A DNA stretch of 64,000 bases from positions 129,001 to 193,000 of the forward strand of contig NZ_JAUFQP010000010.1 of NCBI RefSeq assembly GCF_030409805.1, read 5' to 3'. Position numbers and translations under genes: made by a program. This stretch comes from Algibacter miyuki (GTDB lineage Bacteria; Bacteroidota; Bacteroidia; Flavobacteriales; Flavobacteriaceae). Under the pieces are notes generated by a model. The model did not search any database. It had not been told where the DNA came from and saw only the letters and a program-made list of their open reading frames with translations. Of the stretch, positions 9,196-19,400 are shown in pieces. How positions within the stretch are numbered: position 1 is the first letter of the stretch; the number at the start of each line of letters is the position of its first letter.

Positions 9196-9891
9196 ATGAC
9201 AATAAACTGTGTAGTAGTAGACGATTCAGCCATACAACGCCTCTCGATAGTAAAGCTAGTAGAGAATCATCCTGGCTTAAACTTGATTGCAGAGTATAGT
9301 AGTGCTTTGGAAACAAAAAATGGTTTAAACACCCACCAAGTCGATTTAATATTTTTAGATATCGAAATGCCTGTCCTTAATGGATTTGAACTTTTAGATG
9401 TTTTAAACAACAAACCGCAAATTATTTTTGTTACCGGTAAAACCGAATATGCGTTTAAAGCATTTAACTATGATGCTACCGATTATTTACACAAACCTAT
9501 CACCAGAGAACGTTTTAACGTTTCTGTAGATAAAGCTTTAGAGCAACACAGATTAACTTTAGACTTTAACGAAGAAGATGGTGAACACATTTTTGTAAAA
9601 AGTAACCTTAAAAAACGTAAAGTCTATATTAAAGATATTAAATGGATTGAAGCTCTTGGAGATTACGTGAAATTAGTAACCGAAGAAAATAGCTTAGTCG
9701 TTTTATCAACTATGAAATCTTTTGAAGCAGAATTACCAGAAGGTAAGTTTTTAAGAATTCACAAATCATATATTGTAAATCTTGATAAAATAGACAGATT
9801 CAACAGTAAAAACGTTGAAGTTGGCGCTTATGAAATTCCTTTAAGTAGAAATAAGAAAACACAATTAGTAGACGCTTTAAATAATATTTAA
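9196..9891 (+). CDS. LytTR-family response regulator
   Basis: The 231-residue product has an N-terminal receiver domain (acid pair VVDD at residues 8-10, phospho-acceptor Asp in FLDIEMP near residue 55, conserved Lys in LHKP) and a C-terminal LytTR DNA-binding domain (about 130-231; WIEALGDYVKL, RIHKSYIVNL). It should be a phosphorylation-controlled transcription factor. ATG 9196 is chosen because a further in-frame TTG at 9154 lies inside the promoter. No histidine kinase is adjacent, so its partner is probably elsewhere. It is monocistronic and converges on priA. Confidence 0.93.
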   Translation: MTINCVVVDDSAIQRLSIVKLVENHPGLNLIAEYSSALETKNGLNTHQVDLIFLDIEMPVLNGFELLDVLNNKPQIIFVTGKTEYAFKAFNYDATDYLHKPITRERFNVSVDKALEQHRLTLDFNEEDGEHIFVKSNLKKRKVYIKDIKWIEALGDYVKLVTEENSLVVLSTMKSFEAELPEGKFLRIHKSYIVNLDKIDRFNSKNVEVGAYEIPLSRNKKTQLVDALNNI

Positions 9892-9936
9892 ACACCTATT
9901 GATGTTACTGATTTAATTAAAAACCCCGTTCTTAAA

Positions 9937-12387
9937 TTAGTAATTATCAACATTTAAAATTACGCGAACCGATCTAAAATCTTTTATATTAAAGAAGCTG
10001 TTATTAATTTTAATAATAGCTTCTTTTGTTTTTGCTAACGATTGTTTCTTCGGAATTTTAACTAAAATGTTTTTATGATATTGATTACGAATTCTTGCCA
10101 CAGGCGGAAATTCAGGCCCTAAAATATTATCTTTAAAAACTTGCCTTAATGATTTTGCATACCAATCTGCTGCAATCTCCACTCGATTATAATCTTTATG
10201 CTTTAATGTGAGCTTTATCTGTTTATAAATTGGTGGATACTTAAAATTATAGCGTTCATCCATTTGCTCTTTATACATGGCGCTGTAATTATTGGTAGAC
10301 ACCTGCTGCAAAATATTATGATACGGATTATAAGTTTGAATTAAAACCTTTCCACGCTCCTCCGTTCTTCCTGCCCTACCCGACACCTGCAACATCAGTT
10401 GAAAGCTTCGTTCATGCGCTCTAAAATCAGGAAAATTCAACATATTATCAGCATTCATAATACCAACTAACTTCACATTTCTAAAATCCAAACCTTTCGT
10501 TAGCATTTGTGTGCCCACCAAAATTTCAATTTCCTGTTGTTCTAAAGCGGTTATTATTTTTTCATAACCATATTTCCCACGTGTGGTATCCAAATCCATA
10601 CGTCCTACTTTGTTTTCGGGAAACAATAATTTTACCTCAGCCTCTATTTGTTCGGTTCCAAAACCTTTATTATCCAATTCTGGGCTGCCACAAGCATCAC
10701 ACTTTCTAAGCATAACAATACTATAACCACAATAATGACAACGTAATTGATCGCGGTATTGATGATATGTTAAACTCACATCGCAATTCGGGCACTGTGG
10801 TGAATTCCCACAGGTACTACATTCTACAATAGGCGAAAACCCTCGGCGGTTTTGAAATAATATTATTTGATGACCATCGGCCAACGTTTGAGTCATTTCA
10901 GCAATAAGGCTATCACTAAAATGACCTTTCATGCGTTTTTTCTTCTGCTTTTCTTTAATATCAACAAGCTCAACTTCTGGCATTAACACATCATTAAACC
11001 GATGCATAAGCTCAACAAAACCATATTTATTTTGTTGCGCATTAAAATAACTTTCTAAACTAGGTGTTGCCGAGCCTAATAATACTTTAGCTTGATGTAT
11101 ATGCGCTGAAACCACAGCCGTATCGCGTGCATGATAACGTGGCGCAGGATCAAATTGTTTAAATGACTGCTCATGCTCTTCATCTACGATAATTAAACCC
11201 AAATTATCGAAAGGTAAAAATATCGACGAACGGGCGCCAAGTACAACTTTAGCTTTCGCGGAATTAAGCAAAACTTGGTTCCAAACCTCAACGCGTTCAT
11301 GTGCTGAATACTTAGAATGAAATACCGCAACCTGATCTCCAAAATAATTTTGAAGTCGAGTAACCAACTGGGTTGTTAAAGCTATTTCAGGTAATAAATA
11401 CAATACTTGCTTACCTAATTTTAAAACATCCTCAATTAACTTAACGTACACTTCGGTTTTCCCGGAAGATGTTACGCCATGCAAAAGTGTTACCTGATGA
11501 TCTTTAAAAGTTGTTTGAATTTCTGCTAATGCTTGTTCTTGATGATTATTTAGTGCTTTTGAATCTTCATTCTCTTCTCCTGAATATTGTACTCTATCAA
11601 TTTGAATGTAATATTCTTCAAGTATCTCTTTATCTATTAATGATTTTATAATGGATGATGATGCGCCGCTTTCCGCAGATAAATCGGAAACTTTTATAGG
11701 CTTCTTGGTTTTCGCTGAAATTGAAAATAAAGTCATTACCACATCTCGCTGTTTCGGAGCACGACTTAAATCGTTTAATAATTGATGAAGTTCCTTTTCA
11801 GTAGAATAAAAAGAATGCATTTTAACATAGCGCACTAATTTCGGTTTATATTTTTCGTAAACCTCCTCTTCAACAATAATAGCTTCCTTTTCTATTAAGC
11901 GTTTTATAACTGGTAAGACATTTTTCTTATTCAGAATATTAGAAATGTCTTGAACTTTTAATGACGATTGATGACTCAACGCTTCAAAAACCAAAAATTC
12001 ATCATCTTTCAAAATCGATTCATCTATGGTTTTACTCATGTTTTTAGAAACCATCGTTTCGCTTTCTAAAATAAAAGCGTTTGGCAACGAGGCGCGCATG
12101 ACATCACCTAAAGTACATAAGTAATAACTCGAAATCCAATCCCAAAGTTTTAATTGCTTTTGATTGACTACAGGCGTTTCGTCTAAAATTTGCTGAATAT
12201 CTTTAGCATCGTAAGCCGTTGGCGCATCGTTATGCACCCGATAAACAATACCGGTGTAAATTTTAGATTTCCCAAAAGGAACCGCGACACGCATGCCTGG
12301 CTTGATAAAATCAAACTCGGATGCCGTAATACTATAAGTAAATAGTTTTTGAAGCGGAATGGGAATTATAACGTCTATGTAGTGCAA
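9937..12387 (-). CDS. priA: Primosomal replication restart helicase PriA
   Basis: This 816-residue 3'-5' helicase remodels stalled forks and reloads the replisome. Order: N-terminal DNA-binding domain (starts MHYIDVIIPIPLQKLFTYSI), winged-helix region, helicase core with Walker A GVTSSGKTEVY (about residue 305) and DEEHEQSFKQ Walker B (about 402), then eight zinc-binding cysteines in CSTC, CPNC, CHYC and CDAC clusters (about 520-570), then helicase lobe 2 (VGTQMLTKGLDF; SGRAGR). Length is normal for Bacteroidota. It lies 64 bp downstream of a DUF2147 gene on the same strand. Confidence 0.97.
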   Translation of the reverse strand: MHYIDVIIPIPLQKLFTYSITASEFDFIKPGMRVAVPFGKSKIYTGIVYRVHNDAPTAYDAKDIQQILDETPVVNQKQLKLWDWISSYYLCTLGDVMRASLPNAFILESETMVSKNMSKTIDESILKDDEFLVFEALSHQSSLKVQDISNILNKKNVLPVIKRLIEKEAIIVEEEVYEKYKPKLVRYVKMHSFYSTEKELHQLLNDLSRAPKQRDVVMTLFSISAKTKKPIKVSDLSAESGASSSIIKSLIDKEILEEYYIQIDRVQYSGEENEDSKALNNHQEQALAEIQTTFKDHQVTLLHGVTSSGKTEVYVKLIEDVLKLGKQVLYLLPEIALTTQLVTRLQNYFGDQVAVFHSKYSAHERVEVWNQVLLNSAKAKVVLGARSSIFLPFDNLGLIIVDEEHEQSFKQFDPAPRYHARDTAVVSAHIHQAKVLLGSATPSLESYFNAQQNKYGFVELMHRFNDVLMPEVELVDIKEKQKKKRMKGHFSDSLIAEMTQTLADGHQIILFQNRRGFSPIVECSTCGNSPQCPNCDVSLTYHQYRDQLRCHYCGYSIVMLRKCDACGSPELDNKGFGTEQIEAEVKLLFPENKVGRMDLDTTRGKYGYEKIITALEQQEIEILVGTQMLTKGLDFRNVKLVGIMNADNMLNFPDFRAHERSFQLMLQVSGRAGRTEERGKVLIQTYNPYHNILQQVSTNNYSAMYKEQMDERYNFKYPPIYKQIKLTLKHKDYNRVEIAADWYAKSLRQVFKDNILGPEFPPVARIRNQYHKNILVKIPKKQSLAKTKEAIIKINNSFFNIKDFRSVRVILNVDNY

Positions 12388-12451
12388 ACTAGGTATTGAT
12401 TATGAGTTACTAGTTGATGGTTAATCGTTTTTGCTAACTGAATACGCTATA

Positions 12452-12874
12452 CTAACTATGGCGGATCCAGTATTGCGTAAGATATAGAAAGGCTATATAA
12501 CCTCGAACTTGAAGCTCACCAGTTTCTTCATTTAACACAATTCTACACTTGTATTCTTTACCGTTTTCAGCATCGAAAATAGTTCCGTTTTTATACTGAT
12601 CGCCATGTTTTTCAAGGTCGTTAATAATAACCATCCCTAAAATAGGTTTATCTTTTTTATCGCCTTCACAATCTTCACACAAGGTGTTTTTATCAAATGG
12701 CTCTAGTATTTCTATAACTTTCCCATACACTTTACCATTTTCTTCGTAAATATCTATAATGCATTTGTTTGAGCCCGTTTCATCATCAACTGTTTTCCAT
12801 TTCCCCAAAATATCTTGAGATTGAACAGATATAGACAGCATGCAAATTGTAATTAACCAAATGTATTTTTTCAT
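12452..12874 (-). CDS. DUF2147-family secreted protein
   Basis: This 140-residue protein has a signal peptide (about residues 1-20, ending SVQSQ). The mature part opens with ILGKWKTVDDETG and continues with IYEENGKVYGKV, the typical DUF2147 beta-barrel-like start, and has a CEDCEGD cysteine pair. It ends in AFLYLTQYWIR. It is expected in the periplasm or envelope; the family has no assigned biochemical role. It follows the YihY/BrkB gene by 2 bp, so the two are almost certainly co-transcribed. Confidence 0.85.
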   Translation of the reverse strand: MKKYIWLITICMLSISVQSQDILGKWKTVDDETGSNKCIIDIYEENGKVYGKVIEILEPFDKNTLCEDCEGDKKDKPILGMVIINDLEKHGDQYKNGTIFDAENGKEYKCRIVLNEETGELQVRGYIAFLYLTQYWIRHS

Positions 12875-12876
12875 AA

Positions 12877-13818
12877 CTAAAAGCTTTTTCTAAGTTTATT
12901 TAATGAGGCATTTAACTCGTAACCTAACAACAAAATATTGGAGTTAAGCCAGAGGTAGAATAATAAAATCAACAAAGCCCCAATGGAGCCGTATAATTTG
13001 TTGTATTGTCCGAAATTTTCAATATAAATTCCGAATAAATATGATGTTAAAATAATAAGTAAAGTTGTAAAAATAGCACCTACAGAGAAGAAACTAGAAT
13101 ATTTACCTTCTTTTGTTCCAAAATAATATAATGTGGCAGTTGCCAAATACACCATAAGCACAAAAAAGAGATATTTAACAACATCGGTCCAAAACACACC
13201 TTGACTTGCCACTTGGTATCCTCGATGTTCTAAAGCATCAAACAAACCTTGCACAACATACAGTTGAAAATATCCTAAAACAGCAATAGTAATAATAAGT
13301 AAAAACGCCAAAATTAAGGCGATACTCAAGGCATATAAATATTGCTTAAATACATTACGCGAAAGCTGTTCGTGATAGGAGTTTTCGAAGCCTGAAAACA
13401 CCGCATTTACGCCGTTTGCCATTAAACCTATAGAAAGTACAAACACTGAAGACAGCAATCCACCACGTTGAGACTGGTCGATGTTTTCGAAAATGTTTTC
13501 AAAGAAAAAATCGGAGGTACTTGGTGGTAAAAACGATTCTAGAAACACTAAAAACTCTATTTTAAAATCATCAATAGGGACATATGGTATAATGATTAAG
13601 ACAAATAATAAAAACGGAAAAATAGCCATAAAAAAGCTAAAGGCAATAGCACTTGCCCGTGAGGTCAACGCGCCTCGTGCAATACCTATAATGTAAAGCT
13701 CTAATAAATCGTAAGATGAGAGCCCTTCTAAGCCCGGTAATTTTATTTGTTTAAAAAAACGCACCAAGACATTAATGACAGGAATTTTATTGAGTTTGTC
13801 TTCTATGGGTTTTGTCAT
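12877..13818 (-). CDS. YihY/BrkB-family inner-membrane protein
   Basis: The 313-residue polytopic membrane protein has about six hydrophobic segments, including an early one with RASAIAFSFFMAIFPF, the family hallmark, and a late GSIGALLILLFYLWL. The family was once mis-named RNase BN; its role is still unclear and transport or envelope functions are proposed. It heads a minus-strand run with the DUF2147 gene and probably priA, behind a good promoter. Confidence 0.9.
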   Translation of the reverse strand: MTKPIEDKLNKIPVINVLVRFFKQIKLPGLEGLSSYDLLELYIIGIARGALTSRASAIAFSFFMAIFPFLLFVLIIIPYVPIDDFKIEFLVFLESFLPPSTSDFFFENIFENIDQSQRGGLLSSVFVLSIGLMANGVNAVFSGFENSYHEQLSRNVFKQYLYALSIALILAFLLIITIAVLGYFQLYVVQGLFDALEHRGYQVASQGVFWTDVVKYLFFVLMVYLATATLYYFGTKEGKYSSFFSVGAIFTTLLIILTSYLFGIYIENFGQYNKLYGSIGALLILLFYLWLNSNILLLGYELNASLNKLRKSF

Positions 13819-13841
13819 TAATTAAAAATTTGTATCTCATA

Positions 13842-13871
13842 CAAAGTTAACAAAGTATTTACCGAAAGCAA
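13842..13871 (-). promoter_or_regulatory. Promoter of the YihY/BrkB gene
   Basis: On the minus strand, TTG (13869-13871), 19 nt, then TAACTTTG (13842-13849). Expected start near 13835, about 17 nt before the ATG. Confidence 0.65.
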
Positions 13872-13878
13872 GACATAA

Positions 13879-13911
13879 AAAAAGAGTGTTTTAAATAAAA
13901 ACACTCTTTTT
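13879..13911 (-). terminator. Intrinsic terminator of nadC
   Basis: A stem of GAGTGTTTT with AAAACACTC (13884-13892 with 13898-13906) is extended by A/T runs. The A-tract at 13877-13883 gives a U-tract on the minus strand. Confidence 0.85.
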
Positions 13912-13933
13912 AATATTTTATAAAAATAAAAAT

Positions 13934-14794
13934 TTACTTCATTGCTTTTAAGCTCAAATCCATATTGTGTACAGAGTGTGTTAATGCGCCACAAGAAATA
14001 AAATTAACGCCACATTCGGCATAATGACGAATTGTGGTTTCGTTAATGTTTCCAGAAGATTCTGTTAAACATTTATTTCCTATTAATTTTACGGCTTTTC
14101 GAGTATCTTCATAATCGAAATTATCGATAAGTATGCGGTAAATACCATCACTTTGTAGAATCTCTTCAATTTCGCTTAAGTCTCTAGCTTCAACCATAAT
14201 TTTTAAATCTTTTCCGGTTTCTTCTAAATAATCTTTAGCCATTGTAATAGCTTTTGTAATACCTCCTGCAAAATCAATATGATTATCTTTTAGCATAATC
14301 ATATCATAAAGGGCAAATCTATGATTTTCGCCTCCTCCAATTTTAACCGCCCATTTTTCTAATACACGAATACCTGGTGTGGTTTTTCTAGTATCTAAAA
14401 TTTTGGTTTTTGTACCTTCAACTAAATCTACAAACATTCTAGTTTTAGTTGCAATAGCACTCATACGTTGCATAGCATTTAATACCGTACGTTCCGCTTT
14501 TAAGATAGACTGTGACGAACCTTCGACATACATAACAATATCGCCGTAGGTTACCTCTGTGCCATCTTCAATAAGAACATCTAATTTTAAATTCTTATCA
14601 ACGTAAGCAAATACTTTTTTAGCAAAATTTACGCCACCAATAATACCTTTATCTTTTACTAAAAGTTTGGCTTTACCTCTTGCATTTTCAGGGATACAGG
14701 CTAGAGAGCTATGATCACCATCTCCAACATCTTCTCGGATTGCGTTGGAAATAATCATCTTTAATTCTGTATCAAATTGCTCCTGTGTTATCAT
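13934..14794 (-). CDS. nadC: Nicotinate-nucleotide diphosphorylase (carboxylating)
   Basis: This 286-residue enzyme converts quinolinate and PRPP to nicotinate mononucleotide in de novo NAD synthesis. Family signatures are visible: AERTVLNAMQRMSAIAT (about residues 101-117), LDTRKTTPGIR with the catalytic RKT (about 134-144), GGGENHR, MLKDNH and VEARDL, with SSGNI near the C-terminus. Length is typical. No other NAD genes are adjacent. It has its own promoter and terminator, so it is probably monocistronic. Confidence 0.97.
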   Translation of the reverse strand: MITQEQFDTELKMIISNAIREDVGDGDHSSLACIPENARGKAKLLVKDKGIIGGVNFAKKVFAYVDKNLKLDVLIEDGTEVTYGDIVMYVEGSSQSILKAERTVLNAMQRMSAIATKTRMFVDLVEGTKTKILDTRKTTPGIRVLEKWAVKIGGGENHRFALYDMIMLKDNHIDFAGGITKAITMAKDYLEETGKDLKIMVEARDLSEIEEILQSDGIYRILIDNFDYEDTRKAVKLIGNKCLTESSGNINETTIRHYAECGVNFISCGALTHSVHNMDLSLKAMK

Positions 14795-14813
14795 ATTAGT
14801 CTTTTGGTTTTCA

Positions 14814-14821
14814 CAAAAGTA
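14814..14821 (-). promoter_or_regulatory. Candidate -7 element of nadC
   Basis: The minus strand reads TACTTTTG, an exact TAnnTTTG match 20 bp upstream of the nadC ATG. The -33 box is not evident. Confidence 0.5.
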
Positions 14822-14908
14822 ACAAAATGATGGACAAAAATAAATTTTACATTTACGAAATTTTAGTTTTTTTCTTATTTAAATACATTATTCATAAATT
14901 GTAAATAG

Positions 14909-14916
14909 TAATTTTG
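14909..14916 (+). promoter_or_regulatory. Candidate -7 element of rlmH, near-leaderless
   Basis: TAATTTTG matches the -7 consensus and ends 5 nt before the rlmH ATG, so transcription would start at or within one or two bases of the start codon. No clear -33 box. Confidence 0.5.
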
Positions 14917-14921
14917 CTTTT

Positions 14922-15395
14922 ATGACTATCAAACTTATTGCCATAGGAAAAACGGATAACAAGCAACTTTTGCAGTTAATGGATGATTACCAAAAACGCT
15001 TAGGGTTCTATATTAAGTTTTCGTTAGAAATTATTCCTGACATTAAAAATGCTAAAAATTTAAGCGAAGATTTACAGAAACAGAAAGAAGGTGAGCTTAT
15101 TATAAAAAAGCTTTCTAACACCGATGTTTTAATTTTATTAGATGAAAACGGGAAGCAATTTACTTCGGTTGGCTTTTCTGGGTATTTACAAAAACACATG
15201 AACTCTGGTATTAAGCAGCTTGTGTTTGTTATTGGTGGGCCTTATGGTTTTTCTGATGCTATTTACCAAAAAGCGAATGGAAAAATATCTTTATCTAAAA
15301 TGACATTCTCGCATCAAATGATTCGTTTATTCTTTATTGAACAGCTTTATCGTGGATTTACCATTTTAAGGAACGAACCTTACCATCATAGGTAG
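14922..15395 (+). CDS. rlmH: 23S rRNA (pseudouridine-1915-N3)-methyltransferase
   Basis: This 157-residue SPOUT methyltransferase modifies pseudouridine 1915 of 23S rRNA. The start MTIKLIAIGKTD matches the family. The knot region shows LLDENGKQFTS, the SAM-binding FVIGGPYGFSD (about residues 102-112) and LSKMTFSHQMIRLFFIEQLYR, ending in NEPYHHR. All core motifs are present and length is normal. It is divergent from nadC, with a shared 127-bp intergenic region. Confidence 0.97.
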   Translation: MTIKLIAIGKTDNKQLLQLMDDYQKRLGFYIKFSLEIIPDIKNAKNLSEDLQKQKEGELIIKKLSNTDVLILLDENGKQFTSVGFSGYLQKHMNSGIKQLVFVIGGPYGFSDAIYQKANGKISLSKMTFSHQMIRLFFIEQLYRGFTILRNEPYHHR

Positions 15396-15534
15396 TATTT
15401 ACTCTAAAGCGAATCGTTTCTTTTTGTTCGCTATAATTAATACTTATTCTTGCGAAAGAAATAGCCTTATTTTTTTTTCTAATTTCTATCGTTTAGTTTC
15501 TTTCTCTATTTTCTCGTTTCCCACATTAGGAAAC

Positions 15535-15572
15535 AAAAAAAGATGATTAAAACTTAATTCAACCATCTTTTT
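15535..15572 (-). terminator. Intrinsic terminator of the hpf-like gene
   Basis: An outer stem of AAAAAGATG with CATCTTTTT and an inner ATTAA-AAC-TTAAT hairpin are followed on the minus strand by a U-rich tract. Confidence 0.75.
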
Positions 15573-15594
15573 AAATTTCTATTATTTAATTTTT

Positions 15595-15894
15595 TTAATG
15601 TGTTTTATATACTTCTTTTCTTTTTTTAAGTTGACGCTCTAAATCGTTAATGGTCTCGCGAACGGACACTTCGTAATTGGCTTCGTTTGAGGTAGCAAAA
15701 ATTCTAGGTCCTGGTAAACTCAACTCAATATTACAAATTTTACCTGTTTTATAATCTTTATCATCATGCTTAAAATGTACGGTAGCACTTATTAAAAACT
15801 CATATCTATTAAATAGTTTCTCTAATTTTTCTTTTGTGAAGCCTGATAATGTTTCACTAACATCTACGCCTACGTATTCAAAATTTATCTTCAT
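15595..15894 (-). CDS. hpf: Short HPF/RaiA-family ribosome hibernation factor
   Basis: The 99-residue protein opens MKINFEYVGVDVSETL and continues with EKLFNRYEFLISATVHFK and ICNIELSLPGPRIFATS, the beta-alpha-beta layout of sigma-54 modulation/HPF proteins. It lacks the long-form C-terminal dimerisation domain. It should bind the 30S decoding region in slow growth. It stands alone, with its own terminator, between rlmH and the two-component pair. Confidence 0.88.
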   Translation of the reverse strand: MKINFEYVGVDVSETLSGFTKEKLEKLFNRYEFLISATVHFKHDDKDYKTGKICNIELSLPGPRIFATSNEANYEVSVRETINDLERQLKKRKEVYKTH

Positions 15895-15993
15895 AATATG
15901 CTCTTTTTATTATTTATTTTCAGTTTAGAAATATTCTTAATCTATTATCTAAATTTAAAAAATAATTCAGAGAAAATGCCATAAATTGATAAC

Positions 15994-16410
15994 TTATTTT
16001 AAATGTTCACCAAGCATATTTTCCATAATTTTCTTTAATTCGCTTGGTGCTATAGGCTTAACTACATAATCGGATACATCGTTTAACTTTTCAACTTTTT
16101 CAATATCTACAGGGTCTACAGATGAAGACACCATATATATTATTGTTTTTTTAGCTAACGTACTTTTAATTTCACTATAAGCTTCCATAAATTGAAACCC
16201 ATCCATAACAGGCATATTGATATCTAGAAAAATAACATCGGGTAACTTCTTTTTTTCGTTATGATGATTCATTATAAATTCCATAGCTTCTTCACCATCA
16301 TAAAAACTTATTATCTTTTTCTTAAACTTAAGAAGCTCAAGAGTTTTAACTACCGTAAATTGATAGATATCATCATCATCAATAATACATATATTTACTG
16401 GGGCAACCAT
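15994..16410 (-). CDS. Single-domain response regulator, partner of the multi-PAS kinase
   Basis: The 138-residue protein is a receiver domain only: acidic IIDDDD (residues 9-14), phospho-acceptor Asp in FLDINMPVMDG (about 61), conserved Ser/Thr in MVSSS and Lys in VVKPIAP. There is no DNA-binding or enzymatic output domain, so it probably acts in a phosphorelay or by protein contact. It starts 3 bp after the kinase stop, a clear operon pair. Confidence 0.93.
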   Translation of the reverse strand: MVAPVNICIIDDDDIYQFTVVKTLELLKFKKKIISFYDGEEAMEFIMNHHNEKKKLPDVIFLDINMPVMDGFQFMEAYSEIKSTLAKKTIIYMVSSSVDPVDIEKVEKLNDVSDYVVKPIAPSELKKIMENMLGEHLK

Positions 16411-16413
16411 AAA

Positions 16414-19400
16414 TTACATTTTATTAAAATTAATACTAAAAACCGAACCTTTATCAACTTCACTAGTCGCACTTACCACTCCTCCTAAAGCTTCTACTTG
16501 GGCTTTAACCATAAACAAACCAACACCTTTAGCTTCTGGATGTCTATGAAAAACCTTATTTAAACCAAATAACTTATGTCCATGTCTTTCTAAATCGATT
16601 CCCAAACCATTATCCTTAAACTGCAATATTACATTTCCATCTATAATTTCGGATTGAATAGATATTTCAGGGGTACGATATGGCGATCTATACTTTATAG
16701 AATTCCCAACTAAGTTAAGAAAAATACTTTCTATATAAATTCTATTATATCGTATTTTATTTACTTTTGAGAAATCATTACTAAAAATAACATTATTTTT
16801 AATAATTTCTCCCGAAAGAATCTCTTTTGTTTTATTTAAAACTTCCTCAAAAGCTATATCTTCAAGCTCTATTGGGGTATTGTTTTTAATTCGAACAGCA
16901 TCAACTAAAGTGTTTAACGTTAGCGTCAAGTGATTTATAACTTTTTCGAACTTAGCAAATAACAATGTTTTTTCTTCTGTGCTTTCTGAGGCATTATAAA
17001 AACCTAGCAATGAATTAAGGTTACTCACCGGGGCTCGTAAATTATGAGACGTTATATGAGTGAAATCGGCTAACTGTTTGTTATTAAAAGTTAATTTTTG
17101 CGCTAAATTCTCTAAATTATTTTTAGCTTCAATTATTTTATCTTGCTCTTCTTTTTTCTCTGTGATATCTTGACAAGTACCCACCAACTCTAAAATTTCT
17201 CCCGAATCATTTGTATTTACTACTCCTAAAAGATGAATAAATTTCACTTTCCCGTCTGACGCGATAATGCGATGCTCGAAATTGTTATAAAATTTCTTTT
17301 CTTCAATTGATTTTCGAACATAAAAGGTTACCGCCTCTTTATCTGCTGGATGCACAAAACTAAAATAAGTTTCATAACTTAAATCGGTCTTATTTTCATC
17401 TAAACCAAAAATTCCATATAAATTAGACGACCACTTTAGTTCATCATTGACAATATCCCATTGCCAATTTCCCATCACATTTATTTTTTCTGCAAAAGTA
17501 AGCAATTGGTTTTTTCTTACAAGTTCTGCCTGTGCTAATTTTTGAGCCGAAATATCGCGTATAGCTGCAGAAACCAAAACGCCTTCCTCGGTTTCTAATG
17601 GGCTTAAATTTATTTGAACAGGAAACTCTTCTCCTTTCTTGTTCATAGCTTTTAATTCCTCATCACCAGACGACTCGGTTCCCATTAAATCTCCTAATAC
17701 GGTATTGACTTTAGACTCACATCCTGTTAAAAACCGTTTTGGTAAAAGTAAATCGACAGACTTATTAAATAACTCTTCAATTTTATAACCAAACATTTTT
17801 TCTGCTTGCTTATTTATCATTTGAATTTTAGAGTTTTCATCTGTAATCACCATAGCATCTGGTGCTGATTCCAATAAACCTCTAAACTTATTTTCGGCCA
17901 TTTTTTGCTCAGTAATATCTTGACAGGTTCCAATCATCTCAATAACACTTCCCGAGTCATTAGTACCCACTTCCCCTAAAAGCTGTACCGTTTTTACTTT
18001 TCCGTTTGTTAAAATTCGATGTGAAAAATTTGTAAATCCTCCTCCTTTGGCTGCATTATCAAAATACTCACTTACTAAATCTTTATCTTCTGGATGAACA
18101 AAGCTGAAATATGTATTAAAGCGCAAATCGACTTCTTCTTTCTCAAGCTCGAAAATATTGTAGAGGTTACTAGACCATTCTACCCTATCCTCAAGAATAT
18201 TCCAAATCCAATGCCCCATAAGGGTGATTTCTTCGGCAAAGTTAAGCAGTTGATTTTTACGCAAAAGCTCATTTTTAGCTAATTTTTGCTCCGTAATATC
18301 TCGTATTGCTGCAGAGACTAAAACGCCTTGTTCGGTTTCTAATGGGCTTAAACTAATTTGTATTGGTATTTCTTTTCCGGCTTTATTAATACCGTACAAC
18401 TCTTTCCCGTCACCAATAGATCTTACTCGAGGTGTGTTAAAAAATCCAACACGATGCGTCTCATGCGTACCTAAAAACCTTTTAGGTATAAGTATTTCTA
18501 CCGATTCGCCTATTAATTCATCAATATGATAGCCAAATAATTTTTCTGCTTGTTTGTTTATAAGTTGTATTTTGCCTTGCTCATTGGTTATTACCATAGC
18601 ATCTGGAGCAGACTCCAATAAGCCTCTAAACTTATTTTCTTCCATTTTCTGTTCGGTAACATCTTGACAGGTTCCTATCATTTCAAGAACTTCGCCTTGA
18701 TCATCAAGAATGACCTCTCCCATAAAATGAACTGTTTTTATAGTTCCATTACCAGTAATAATACGATGAATAAAATTTTCTGGGAATTTTTTTTCGATAA
18801 AAGCATCTTCAACATAACGAGTTATAAAGGCTTTATCATCGGGATGCACATAACTAAAAAATGTATCGTACTTTAAGTTCACCTCTTTTACATCATGTTC
18901 AAAAATGCCATACAAATTAGCTGACCAGGTTAGTGTATCTGTAACTACTTCCCATTGCCAATTTCCCATCTTGGTTATTCTTTCGGCAAAACTTAAAAAA
19001 TGATTTTTGCGCAACAGTTCAGCTTCTTTCATTTTCTGTTCGGTAATGTCTTGACAAGCACCTATAATTTCAATAACTTCTCCTACTTCATTTGTAATTA
19101 CCTTTCCTAAAAGCTGAACTATTTTCACATTTCCTTTGGCTGTAATAATACGATGTAAAAAATTATTTTCAAAAGCTTTTTCTTCTACTGAACCTTTTAC
19201 ATGAAGTGCTACTTTTTCTTTATCATCGGGATGAACAAAATTAAAAAATTCATCAAACCCCATAGTAGAGTCACTACTATCTATCTCATAAATCTCGCAC
19301 ATTCCTGCCGATATTTTCCCTGTATTATTAATAATGTCCCATTGCCAGCTCCCCATCATTGTGATTTTCTCGGCAAATGTTAATAACTGATTTTTTCTTA

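Noticed and set aside
15408..15432. AGCGAA/TTCGCT hairpin after rlmH as its terminator
   Set aside because: Only six pairs with a 13-nt loop and no directly following T-run; not strong enough to list.
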